7,534 nt of DNA from DATKYK01 sp034430255 (lineage in GTDB: Bacteria; Chloroflexota; Dehalococcoidia; E44-bin15): positions 1 to 7,534 of the forward strand of contig DAOUEU010000051.1 of assembly GCA_034430255.1 (NCBI GenBank), written 5' to 3'. The position numbers were made by a program, and so were the translations under genes. Below the pieces are notes generated by a model. The model was not told the DNA's origin. It did not search any database and worked only from the letters and a program-made list of their open reading frames with translations. The number at the start of each line of letters is the position of its first letter. The stretch's first letter is position 1. Positions 1-6,593 of this stretch are shown here, in pieces.

Positions 1-953
1 GCAGCGATGGCGCCGCCGATGGCGCCCGAGATATGGTCGTAGCCGGCAGCGATATCGGTAACCAGCGGTCCCAATACATAGAACGGTGCCCCTTTGCACA
101 GGCTTTTTTGCAACTGGACATTGGTGGTAATCTGGTCTAGCGGTACATGCCCCGGGCCCTCCACCATCACCTGTACCCCGGCATCCCAGGCGCGCTCCAC
201 CAGCTCTCCCAGGATGAGGAGCTCCTCAACCTGGGCCCTGTCGGTGGCATCGGCCAGGCTGCCCGGACGCAGCCCGTCGCCCAAACTCAGCGTTACATCG
301 GATTTTCTCGCGATCTCCAGCAGGCGGTCATACTGCTCATATAGCGGGTTCTCCTGCTCGTTATGGATGATCCAGCCGAGGAGGAGCGCTCCACCTCGGG
401 AGACGATATCGGTCACCCTTCCCTGGCGTTTCAGCCGCTCAATCGCTGTGCGGGTGACCCCGCAGTGCACCGTCACGAAATCGACGCCCTCCGAGGCATG
501 CTCCTGGATCACCCCGAACAGGTCGTCGGGGGTCATGCTTACGATCGCCCCCCTCCTTTCGATGGCATCGATTCCCGCCTGATAGATGGGGACGGTCCCC
601 ACTGGGATGGCGCTTTCTTTGGTGATGGCGCGTCGGATGTCGCCTATGTTGCCGCCGGTGCTGAGGTCCATCACCGTGTCTGACTTATACTCGATTGCGA
701 CCCTCAGCTTCTCCAGTTCGCTCTCCATGTCGCCGCAGTCCGATGAGGTGCCGATATTGGCGTTGACCTTCACCCGAAGCCCCTTCCCTATGCCACAGTA
801 CTGGGTGAGCTGGTGGTTCCGATTTGCTGGGATCACTATGTTACCATCGGCGACCCCCTGCCGAATGAACTCTGCGGGTACACCTTCCGCCTCAGCGACA
901 AGTTTCATCTCAGGCGAAACTTTCCCGCTCCTTGCAAGCTCTAACTGCGTCAC
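1..953 (-). CDS. thiC: Phosphomethylpyrimidine synthase ThiC, C-terminus outside window
   Basis: ThiC converts 5-aminoimidazole ribotide to hydroxymethylpyrimidine phosphate, the pyrimidine half of thiamine, by radical-SAM chemistry in the cytoplasm. The minus strand reads about 317 residues without a stop and shows family signatures: NANIGTS (64-70), MDLSTGG (95-101), EGPGHVPL (265-272, with the metal-binding His of the family) and YVLGPLVTDIAAGYDHI (292-308). The start is taken as GTG at 953 because AGGAGG lies 5 nt upstream and the resulting N-terminus (MTQLELARSG) matches short-form ThiC of anaerobes. An in-frame ATG at 989 with a weaker GAGGG site would add 12 residues. The roughly 110 C-terminal residues, including the CxxCxxxxC cluster-binding motif, lie beyond base 1. 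A TPP riboswitch and terminator precede it, which independently supports the call. Confidence 0.97.
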   Translation of the reverse strand, partial: MTQLELARSGKVSPEMKLVAEAEGVPAEFIRQGVADGNIVIPANRNHQLTQYCGIGKGLRVKVNANIGTSSDCGDMESELEKLRVAIEYKSDTVMDLSTGGNIGDIRRAITKESAIPVGTVPIYQAGIDAIERRGAIVSMTPDDLFGVIQEHASEGVDFVTVHCGVTRTAIERLKRQGRVTDIVSRGGALLLGWIIHNEQENPLYEQYDRLLEIARKSDVTLSLGDGLRPGSLADATDRAQVEELLILGELVERAWDAGVQVMVEGPGHVPLDQITTNVQLQKSLCKGAPFYVLGPLVTDIAAGYDHISGAIGGAIA

Positions 954-964
954 CTCACCCTCCT
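951..964 (-). promoter_or_regulatory. Ribosome binding site deciding the thiC start
   Basis: On the minus strand AGGAGG (964-959) is followed after 5 nt by GTG (953-951). This is a better SD than the GAGGG about 9 nt before the in-frame ATG at 989, so the GTG is preferred. A 5-bp hairpin with loop AAGG (1005-1018, ACCCG/CGGGU) lies just upstream, between the terminator and the start region; its role is unknown. Confidence 0.7.
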
Positions 965-1036
965 TCTTTTGGGACTGGCTATTTGCCATCCCCGTAAACC
1001 CTCTACCCGCCTTCGGGTTGTGTTTTTGGTGCCGTT

Positions 1037-1084
1037 TAAAAACAAAATAACCAAGAGCCTAGGTACTCGGTTCCAGACCCTTGG
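1037..1084 (-). terminator. Intrinsic terminator of the thiC riboswitch (expression platform)
   Basis: Read on the minus strand, 1084-1051 folds into a 12-bp stem (CCAAGGGUCUGG with CUAGGCUCUUGG, some G-U pairs) around a 10-nt loop. It is followed directly by the U-rich run UUAUUUUGUUUUU (1050-1038). The hairpin sits between the TPP aptamer and the thiC start, so it is the likely OFF switch when TPP is bound. An alternative small hairpin AGACC-AAG-GGUCU overlaps the 5' arm of the terminator and could take part in antitermination; that part is inference. Confidence 0.85.
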
Positions 1085-1094
1085 TCTAAAAATT

Positions 1095-1180
1095 CCCGCT
1101 TCCCTACGCTCGCATTACCGAGATCAGGTTCGAGGGGTTGTCCGACTCCTCGGACTCTCAGCCGTTACGCTCCCCCGCGG
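1095..1180 (-). promoter_or_regulatory. TPP riboswitch aptamer (THI element)
   Basis: The minus strand carries the conserved TPP aptamer parts in order. P1 is CCGC (1180-1177) pairing with GCGG (1099-1096). P2 is GGGG pairing with ACCCC. CUGAGA (1161-1156) is the pyrimidine-binding core. A variable 6-bp hairpin GUCCGA/UCGGAC follows (1155-1140). Then come ACCUGAUC (1129-1122), the CUCG-GUAAUG-CGAG stem-loop, and GCGUAGGGAA (1109-1100), which belongs to the pyrophosphate-binding side. It lies directly upstream of thiC and is followed by an intrinsic terminator, so thiamine pyrophosphate should repress thiC by premature termination. Confidence 0.97.
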
Positions 1181-1189
1181 CGCAATGTA

Positions 1190-1218
1190 ATAATACTATA
1201 AAACGCACAAAATTGCAA
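1190..1218 (-). promoter_or_regulatory. Sigma-70-type promoter of thiC
   Basis: On the minus strand TTGCAA (1218-1213, 4/6 to consensus) and TATTAT (1195-1190, 5/6) are separated by exactly 17 bp. The predicted start of transcription, around 1183, is just ahead of the P1 stem of the TPP riboswitch, which is where it should be. Confidence 0.75.
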
Positions 1219-1261
1219 TGGGATGTAGGGCTGTTCTACTTCTTAGTTCCGTTTAATAGTG

Positions 1262-1272
1262 GTGGTGAGCCA
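1262..1272 (+). repeat. Third copy of the GTGGTGAGCCA motif
   Basis: GTGGTGAGCCA here is identical to 6593-6603, and its core TGGTGAGCCA is repeated inverted at 6669-6678 beside the AOR promoter. This copy lies 34 bp upstream of the -35 box of the plus-strand promoter at 1307 and about 44 bp behind the -35 box of thiC. It is a candidate regulator binding site, but one 11-bp match could be chance. Confidence 0.35.
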
Positions 1273-1304
1273 TGCCTCCTTCTCTCGTCGTTAATTATGA
1301 ATAA

Positions 1305-1340
1305 AATTGACGGGGCTATATTGCTGTGCTATCATCCTTT
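1305..1340 (+). repeat. 36-bp promoter-bearing repeat, copy 1
   Basis: This block matches 6827-6862 at 33 of 36 positions. The 7 bases at the left end and the 26 bases from 1315 to 1340 are identical; only GGG (1312-1314) versus TAA differs. It contains a complete promoter (-35, 17-bp spacer, -10) and stops a few bases before the predicted transcription start. The flanks do not align convincingly, although TAATTATG occurs upstream of both copies at spacings that differ by 10 bp. Confidence 0.9.
1307..1335 (+). promoter_or_regulatory. Sigma-70-type promoter of the three-gene unit
   Basis: TTGACG (1307-1312) and TATCAT (1330-1335) are spaced by 17 bp, and TGC directly before the -10 makes an extended -10 element. 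Transcription should start near 1342 and read into the gene at 1509. The spacer and -10 are identical to those of the promoter at 6829-6857, so both units are probably transcribed with similar core-promoter properties. Confidence 0.75.
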
Positions 1341-1508
1341 CACCATCAGCTCGGGCAGTAGGACAGTGAGGCCGTCCTTTGAATCAAGGTAGCTCTCAAA
1401 AATTGAAGCGGGGAATGGGGCTTACCTCTCTGTAAGTCGAGGCTTGTTGAAGAGGCGTAACAGAAGAGCTCGAGCAATCTATCGAGATGAGCTTCAAGGA
1501 GGGTCTTT
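1341..1508 (+). other. Leader of about 165 nt with no recognised RNA element
   Basis: This is the predicted 5' untranslated region of the gene at 1509. Only weak structure is visible: AGGAC/GTCCT (1360-1378, 9-nt loop) and CTTAC/GTAAG (about 1421-1435, 6-nt loop). I recognise no known riboswitch, no T-box and no terminator. The SD AAGGAGGG (1496-1503) closes the leader. Its length leaves room for post-transcriptional control, but nothing specific can be named. Confidence 0.4.
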
Positions 1509-2660
1509 ATGCTAACTAAATATGATGAGCTCGTTTGCCACCAGACCGTCTCCACCTTTGACTCCGTAGAGACCAGCGCCCGAGAATGGACGGAGCGGGT
1601 ATGGGTTGTCGTCTACAACACTTCGGGGGAATTCCTCTTGATCGGAGGCTTCGGCATGTATGCCAACCGGAATATCATGGATGCCTTTGCCTGCCTGAAC
1701 ATCAAGGGTGAGACGCAATACAATGTCAGGGCCTCTCGTGAACTACGTCCAAACATCGACGAGGTCAAGGTCGGGCCCTTTTCATATGACATAATCGAGC
1801 CGTTAAAGAGGGTGCGATTTACCCTCGGTGATAATGACTACGACCTGAGCTTAGAGGTGGACCTTGAGGGCATAATGCCTCCTCATGAGGAAGAGCCGCA
1901 GGTGGCCAGGTCACGGGGCAGGGTGGTGGAAAACGTTGTACGCTACGTGCAGGGAGGCAAGGCCAGCGGATGGATAAAGGTCGAAGGCCAGCGCTACGAG
2001 GTAAGTAAGGAGAACTGGCGTTGTTTGAGGGACCACTCCTGGGGTGTCAGGCGGGGTGGTGGCGTACCGGAAACCGGCGTTCAGCCCGGCGAAATACCGA
2101 TAGGCTATATGCACAATTTCAGCTTCATGCAGTTCGATGATTTTGGCGTCTCACACCATACCAGGGAATCGTGGGACAGCAAGACGCTTGTCTTTTCCGG
2201 AGCAGTCTTCTATCCCTACGAAAGCGGAAAAGAGGAGCTACCACTCAGGAGCATTGAGCACAACTATCAGTTCCGCCCTGACCTGCGTCGAACAACAGGA
2301 GGGACCCTTGTTTATAATGCTGTCGATGGTTCCAAGATCGAGGTCTCGATGCGCGCGCTGGCCTTCTGCTGCCTGAAGCCAGGCGGATATTTTGGTCACC
2401 GAGGGTTTGTACATGGGCTGTGGATGGGTCCTTTTTATCTCGATGGCTACAAGCTCGATCTCACCGATCCCGAGGTGGTGCGCGAGATCTCTTTCCTTGA
2501 TGAAGTGCTGTGCGAGATGCGTTGCGGCGATAAAATTGGTTATGGTATTATCGAGCTCGTAATCGTAGGAAAATATCCCAAGTACGGCTACCTGAACTGG
2601 GAACCCACAGCTGATCCCAGCTACATCTCTGGGAATGTGGCGAGCGATACTGAGGGATAA
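1509..2660 (+). CDS. CrtC/AttH lipocalin-like protein, probably DUF7064/DUF7065 type
   Basis: This 383-residue soluble protein has no signal peptide or membrane segment. The start is set by AAGGAGGG, 5 nt before ATG. It is rich in Trp, Tyr, Phe and Gly, and many short segments alternate as in beta-barrels. The best landmark is W-R-x-L-R-D-H-S-W-G-V-R at 170-181, preceded by G-W-I-K-V-E-G (154-160). This resembles the second half of the double-lipocalin CrtC/AttH-like fold, whose members include carotenoid hydratase and dehydratase-like enzymes. I recall the DUF7064/7065 proteins of actinobacteria as close in style and often placed beside phosphotransferases, as here. An enzymatic role (hydration, dehydration or isomerisation of a hydrophobic substrate) is inference, with D175/H176 as candidate catalytic residues. 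It is the first gene of a unit: the next gene starts 15 nt after its stop. Confidence 0.55.
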   Translation: MLTKYDELVCHQTVSTFDSVETSAREWTERVWVVVYNTSGEFLLIGGFGMYANRNIMDAFACLNIKGETQYNVRASRELRPNIDEVKVGPFSYDIIEPLKRVRFTLGDNDYDLSLEVDLEGIMPPHEEEPQVARSRGRVVENVVRYVQGGKASGWIKVEGQRYEVSKENWRCLRDHSWGVRRGGGVPETGVQPGEIPIGYMHNFSFMQFDDFGVSHHTRESWDSKTLVFSGAVFYPYESGKEELPLRSIEHNYQFRPDLRRTTGGTLVYNAVDGSKIEVSMRALAFCCLKPGGYFGHRGFVHGLWMGPFYLDGYKLDLTDPEVVREISFLDEVLCEMRCGDKIGYGIIELVIVGKYPKYGYLNWEPTADPSYISGNVASDTEG

Positions 2661-2675
2661 GAGAGGGGGTAGGAA

Positions 2676-4046
2676 ATGATATCGAGAGATGTGGACCTAG
2701 CTGATATGGAGTCAAGGCTCATTGCCTGGCTGCATCAGAAAATGCCCAGGGCGGAGAACCTTTCTCTATTGGGCATGGAAAGATCAGGGGCAGGGCTCTC
2801 CAATGAGACCTTTCTCTTTGACCTGAGCTGGCGGGAGGCTGGGAAACAAAGGTCGGAGGGGATGGTTCTCAGGTGCCCTCCCAGGGAATACCCGGTATTC
2901 CCCGAATACAGCCTCGGCATGCAGTTCCATGTCATGGAGCGTTTGCAAGGAACAGATGTGCCGGTTCCACGGGTTTTCTGGATGGAGGAGGACGAAAAGG
3001 TGCTCGGCACCCCCTTCTACGTCATGGGCCGTATCGATGGAGTTATACCCCCTGAGTACCCACCCTACCACTCCTTTGGGGTTTACTATGATGCCACTCT
3101 GCAGCAAAGGGCGAAGATGTGGTGGGGCTCGCTGGAAGCCATGGCCAAGGTTCACCTGCTCGATTGGAAGGGGCTTGGGCTCTCCTTCCTCGGCATCCCC
3201 AAAGGTGGCACCGGTCCCCTTGACCAGCAGCTGGAATACTGGGAGAGATTCCTCAACTGGAGAAAGGAAGAGCCGCAGCCAATACTGGAGGCCGCTCTCA
3301 ACTGGCTTAAAGAGAAGCGGTATGCCCCGAGACATGTGACACTGTGCTGGGGCGATGCACGCATGCCGAATACAATATACAGCCTAGATGGCGATGTTCT
3401 CGGGGTGCTGGACTGGGAGATGGCCTACCTCGGGGACCCCGAGTCCGACCTGGGCTTCTTCCTCTTCCTCGATTGGCAGCACAGTGAGGGCTATGGCATC
3501 CCCCGCCTGGATGGCTCCCCGGGAAAAGAAGAGACGGTTCAGCGCTACCAAGATCTCACCGGATGGAGGGTAGAGAACCTCCTCTATAATGAGGTGCTGG
3601 CTGCCTTTAGGGCCGCATTGGTAATCCTAAGCGTGTTCAAGAACTTCAGGAAGTTGGGAGTTGCTCTTCCCGCAGAAGATATCGAGCTCAATAATCCGTG
3701 CACTCAGAGGTTAGCCGGGCTATTGAACTTACCTGCTCCAGGAGCGCCGACGAGAGAGACGACCAGGATCGAGGATGTCACCGTGTCCGTCCAGTTCCAT
3801 ATCACCGGGCCTGGTGGCAGTGACTGGTATCTAGTATCGGATAGGGGTAAGGGGACTCGCTATGGGGGTACAGTGGATAACCCCGACGCTACACTCACCG
3901 TCTCAGCTGAGGACTGGGATGCCGTTCAGAGGGGAGAGCTTGACCGCCTGCATGCCTGGACAAGTGGAAAGCTAAAGATAGAGGGGGACATGACCTTGTT
4001 GCTGCAGCTTGAGGACATGATCTCAAAGTTCAGCGGGGCTAGCTAG
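2676..4046 (+). CDS. Phosphotransferase (APH/ACAD10-11 kinase type) fused to SCP2 domain
   Basis: This 456-residue cytoplasmic protein has two domains. Residues 25-330 form an aminoglycoside-phosphotransferase/choline-kinase fold. They show a glycine-rich loop (SGAGLSNETF, 37-46), an inner strand VLRCPPREYPVFPEY, the catalytic loop CWGDARMPN (224-232, catalytic D227 and metal-binding N232) and the metal motif LDWEMAYLGDPESDLG (245-260, D246). Residues about 365-452 look like an SCP2 sterol-carrier domain (DNPDATLTVSAEDW, then GKLKIEGDM). The usual HGD histidine is Trp225. Relatives in the ACAD10/11 and LvaA group phosphorylate the hydroxyl of hydroxyacyl-CoAs rather than antibiotics, so an antibiotic-resistance role is unlikely. 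The SCP2 domain suggests a hydrophobic or acyl-CoA substrate. It sits between the lipocalin-like gene and the SnoaL-like gene and is probably co-transcribed. ATG 2676 follows a purine-rich GAGAGGGGGTAGGAA site. Confidence 0.85.
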   Translation: MISRDVDLADMESRLIAWLHQKMPRAENLSLLGMERSGAGLSNETFLFDLSWREAGKQRSEGMVLRCPPREYPVFPEYSLGMQFHVMERLQGTDVPVPRVFWMEEDEKVLGTPFYVMGRIDGVIPPEYPPYHSFGVYYDATLQQRAKMWWGSLEAMAKVHLLDWKGLGLSFLGIPKGGTGPLDQQLEYWERFLNWRKEEPQPILEAALNWLKEKRYAPRHVTLCWGDARMPNTIYSLDGDVLGVLDWEMAYLGDPESDLGFFLFLDWQHSEGYGIPRLDGSPGKEETVQRYQDLTGWRVENLLYNEVLAAFRAALVILSVFKNFRKLGVALPAEDIELNNPCTQRLAGLLNLPAPGAPTRETTRIEDVTVSVQFHITGPGGSDWYLVSDRGKGTRYGGTVDNPDATLTVSAEDWDAVQRGELDRLHAWTSGKLKIEGDMTLLLQLEDMISKFSGAS

Positions 4047-4112
4047 TTATCAACTCTGAGGTTACTTAATAGAGGAAGTTGGAATTAAGAGAATCATAGA
4101 AGGAAGGTTGCC

Positions 4113-4619
4113 ATGACACAAGACCTAGAGGACAGATTCAGAGTGCTCGAGGATATCGAAGCCATAAAGAAATTGAGGGCTACCTATTGCTACCTGGTAG
4201 ATGCAGGGGTAGCAGGGGATACCTCCAAGCTTGACGAGCTCTTAGAACTATTCACCGGTGACGCTCGGGCAGAATACGGGGACTATGGAATATTTGAAGG
4301 CAAGGAGGCTCTCCGCCAGTTCTTCAAGGAGTTGATTCCGGGGGTACTCTCCTACTCCGCACACATGGTTCATAACCCGGTAATCGATGTGGAGGGCGAC
4401 AGAGCGAAAGGAAAGTGGTATTTTGAGGCTGCCTGTACCTTTAGTTTGGCAAACCGGGCAACGTGGGGGCAGGGGAAATATATTGAGGAGTATGTGAAAG
4501 TAGAGGGGATATGGAAGTGGAGGTCGCTAAAGGTTGTTTTCGATTACTTCACCCCGTTCGATGAGGGGTGGGTTAAAACGAAGGACATAGTAAGACAGCT
4601 TTTTCCTGAAACTAAATAG
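4113..4619 (+). CDS. SnoaL-like / NTF2-fold protein
   Basis: This is a single-domain 168-residue cytoplasmic protein of the SnoaL_4/NTF2-like type. An N-terminal helix (LEDIEAIKKLRATYCYLVDAG, 12-32) is followed by DELLELFTGDARAEYGDYG (41-59), FEGKEALRQFF (61-71), then H84 and H87 in SAHMVHNP with the strand IDVEGDRAKGKWYF (91-104). These are standard signatures of the cone-shaped fold. Members include cyclases, dehydratases, isomerases and non-enzymatic small-molecule binders, so the exact reaction cannot be read; Y25, D30, H84 and H87 are candidate pocket residues. The start follows GAAGGAAGG. The gap from the kinase gene is 66 nt with no clear promoter or terminator, so it is probably the last gene of the unit. 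Its stop codon overlaps the end of the convergent AOR gene by 8 nt. Confidence 0.85.
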   Translation: MTQDLEDRFRVLEDIEAIKKLRATYCYLVDAGVAGDTSKLDELLELFTGDARAEYGDYGIFEGKEALRQFFKELIPGVLSYSAHMVHNPVIDVEGDRAKGKWYFEAACTFSLANRATWGQGKYIEEYVKVEGIWKWRSLKVVFDYFTPFDEGWVKTKDIVRQLFPETK

Positions 4620-6573
4620 CTATAAGCCCTCTCTGCTTCAGGTCTCGGGCGATATCGTTCAGCGCAAGGCTCTCCAGGTTTGCCATGGTTTGAAGACCGG
4701 TGGCTACATCCCAGTGCCTGAGCTGGTAATACTCGTCTCTCATCCGTTCAAATTCTTCCCTGTCAACAACGGCACCCTTTCGGGATAATACCTCTCCGCC
4801 GCTCCCCGGCACCAGACATTCGGGGTTTGCCTGATCGTATTTAAGGGGCAGGGTGAAGAAGTGATCAGGTAGATTATCGCTCTCTCTCCCCCGCTGACCT
4901 TCTCTAACCAGTATGGCCCTCTGCAGGTTAAAGACCCTCTCACCTATTCCATAGAGCTCCTCCTCACTTACCTCTTTGCCGGTAACGGCGGAGAGAATAT
5001 TGCTTTCCAGGGTGGGGTCACCCACATGGTCATCGGTTTTTTCCAGGTCAGTGATAGGCCACAGCAAGTTACAGAGAATAAGGCACTCGATCGCGTACTC
5101 ACGATCCTGTATCTTCTTTGTCGCCAGCGCTTTACCCTCGTAGGTGGAGAAATCAGCTGCCAGCTCGCTTCCCCAGAATCTCCGGGCTATGGCGCGAACA
5201 ACCTCCGAAGTAACGTAGGTAAGACCCATGGTTCCAGCAACCCATCTGGCTAGGAGTAAGCCCACTTCATGTACTTGATTTATGGGTATTCTCGGCTCCA
5301 TAGCATATAAGAGTGCGTTGGTAGTATACAGCCTTGGTCCGTACGGGTGGTAGCCGGGTTCGGAGAGATAGCCAGCACTATCGAGCTGCTCCTTGGCACC
5401 GCGCCCTACTATATCCGCAGCATTACCTATTCCCTGAGCCAGGATGTCCCCGAAACCCTCACGCAGAGCGACCTTTCTTAGAAGCGTCTCGATGAACTCC
5501 ATGCTTCCCAATTTTGATATTGGGATGCCTGTGCTTTCATCGGTTAGGATGCCTGCTTGATAGCACCCGTTGAGCCAGCTGATCATCAGGTCAATGTCCA
5601 CTGCATCGAGACCATAGTCATCGCAGAGCTTAGTGGTAAAAAAGGGCACATCATTCCAATCCCCGTAGTATCGCTCCGCCCAGGGCTGATAAAAAAAGGC
5701 TGAATGGCATATGAATTTCCCCTTCTTGCCATCTGCTGCCTCATAGACTCTCCTGGGGCACCTGCCGAGACAGCCATAACAAGGCTCCTTCTTCATTTCG
5801 GGCCCTGGTATTGTTCTCAATCCAAGTATAGGGTCTCTTGACCACCGGCTGAGGTATTCCCAGCCAGGGAATGGGAAGGCCCTGCCCAGTTCCCGGTAGT
5901 ACTTGGTCAACTCCCGCAACCTTTCCGGCTTGGCAACTTTCACACCCCTCTTGGCGCCCTTAACGACGATGGCCTTTAGCATCTTAGAACCCATAGTTGC
6001 CCCTAAGCCTCCAGAGCAACTGGCATCGTTGTCGGCAAGGAGGGTGGCCATGATAGCCATACTTTCACCAGCTTGACCAATGGCTACTATTCTGGCGGAG
6101 CTACCAAGCTCGCCCTTCAGGTTCTCCCTTGTTTCAATGGCTCCACTGCCCCACAGGGCGGAGGCGTCCTTTATTTCGGCGGTATCATCATGGAGGAAGA
6201 GATAGATAGGCCTTTCAGATTTTCCCTGAACCACAATGGCATCATAGCCAGCGAACTTCAGTTCGGCTCCCCATCTCCCTCCCAGATTGCCGTAGCAAAA
6301 CTGCTGCGGGGTTGTGGCGGGGGATTTCCCGCAGACCTGCCACCGCGAGCCTCCCAAAGCAGGTAGCCCGGCAAAGGGGCCAGTGGTAAATATCAGCCTG
6401 TTCTCAGCGTCAAAGGCACTAACCCCGGGAGGGACCTCGTCCCAATAGACCTTGGCGGCGATGCCCCTTCCACCAAGAAACCTGTCAGCATAGTCCATGG
6501 TAGAAACATCCTGGGTGCTACCTGAAGATAGATCCACCCGTAAGATTTTCCCGGCGTATCCAAATGTTGTCAT
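4612..6573 (-). CDS. Aldehyde ferredoxin oxidoreductase family tungsten/molybdenum enzyme
   Basis: This 653-residue protein has the AOR N-domain (about 1-205) followed by the AOR C-terminal domains. Visible family marks are FLGGRGIAAK (32-41), ENRLIFTTGPFAG (57-69), GNLGGRWGAELKFAGYD (95-111), the iron-sulfur cysteines C265-x2-C268-x3-C272 with the distant C501, and the pterin motif DDYGLD (318-323). The second DxxGLC motif is altered to ECLILC (496-501). Such enzymes carry a bis-pterin W or Mo cofactor and one [4Fe-4S] cluster and couple aldehyde/acid or related two-electron reactions to ferredoxin. The protein is longer than classical AOR (about 605) and near the size of BamB-type benzoyl-CoA reductase subunits, but I cannot assign the substrate. 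ATG 6573 is chosen because GGAGGG is 3 nt upstream and the product begins FGYAGKILRVDL. The longer frame to 6660 would start inside the predicted -35 box. No signal peptide is seen. Confidence 0.95.
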   Translation of the reverse strand: MTTFGYAGKILRVDLSSGSTQDVSTMDYADRFLGGRGIAAKVYWDEVPPGVSAFDAENRLIFTTGPFAGLPALGGSRWQVCGKSPATTPQQFCYGNLGGRWGAELKFAGYDAIVVQGKSERPIYLFLHDDTAEIKDASALWGSGAIETRENLKGELGSSARIVAIGQAGESMAIMATLLADNDASCSGGLGATMGSKMLKAIVVKGAKRGVKVAKPERLRELTKYYRELGRAFPFPGWEYLSRWSRDPILGLRTIPGPEMKKEPCYGCLGRCPRRVYEAADGKKGKFICHSAFFYQPWAERYYGDWNDVPFFTTKLCDDYGLDAVDIDLMISWLNGCYQAGILTDESTGIPISKLGSMEFIETLLRKVALREGFGDILAQGIGNAADIVGRGAKEQLDSAGYLSEPGYHPYGPRLYTTNALLYAMEPRIPINQVHEVGLLLARWVAGTMGLTYVTSEVVRAIARRFWGSELAADFSTYEGKALATKKIQDREYAIECLILCNLLWPITDLEKTDDHVGDPTLESNILSAVTGKEVSEEELYGIGERVFNLQRAILVREGQRGRESDNLPDHFFTLPLKYDQANPECLVPGSGGEVLSRKGAVVDREEFERMRDEYYQLRHWDVATGLQTMANLESLALNDIARDLKQRGLIAI

Positions 6574-6593
6574 CGTCCCTCCAGCATTTAAAG

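Noticed and set aside
94..1050. Several plus-strand open frames of 65-162 codons opposite thiC
   Set aside because: They are antisense shadows of a strongly supported thiC and contain Ser/Arg/Pro-rich, low-information protein with no family likeness.
1415..1435. Six-codon frame MGLTSL in the leader as an attenuation peptide
   Set aside because: Very short, no regulatory codons, no convincing SD, and no terminator hairpin follows it.
2784..3335. 183-codon minus-strand frame inside the kinase gene
   Set aside because: The opposite strand encodes a recognisable kinase with catalytic motifs; the antisense product resembles nothing and has no SD.
2676..4046. Antibiotic-resistance aminoglycoside phosphotransferase
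   Set aside because: The fold is shared, but the length, SCP2 domain and WGDARMPN loop point to the ACAD10/11-like metabolic kinases.
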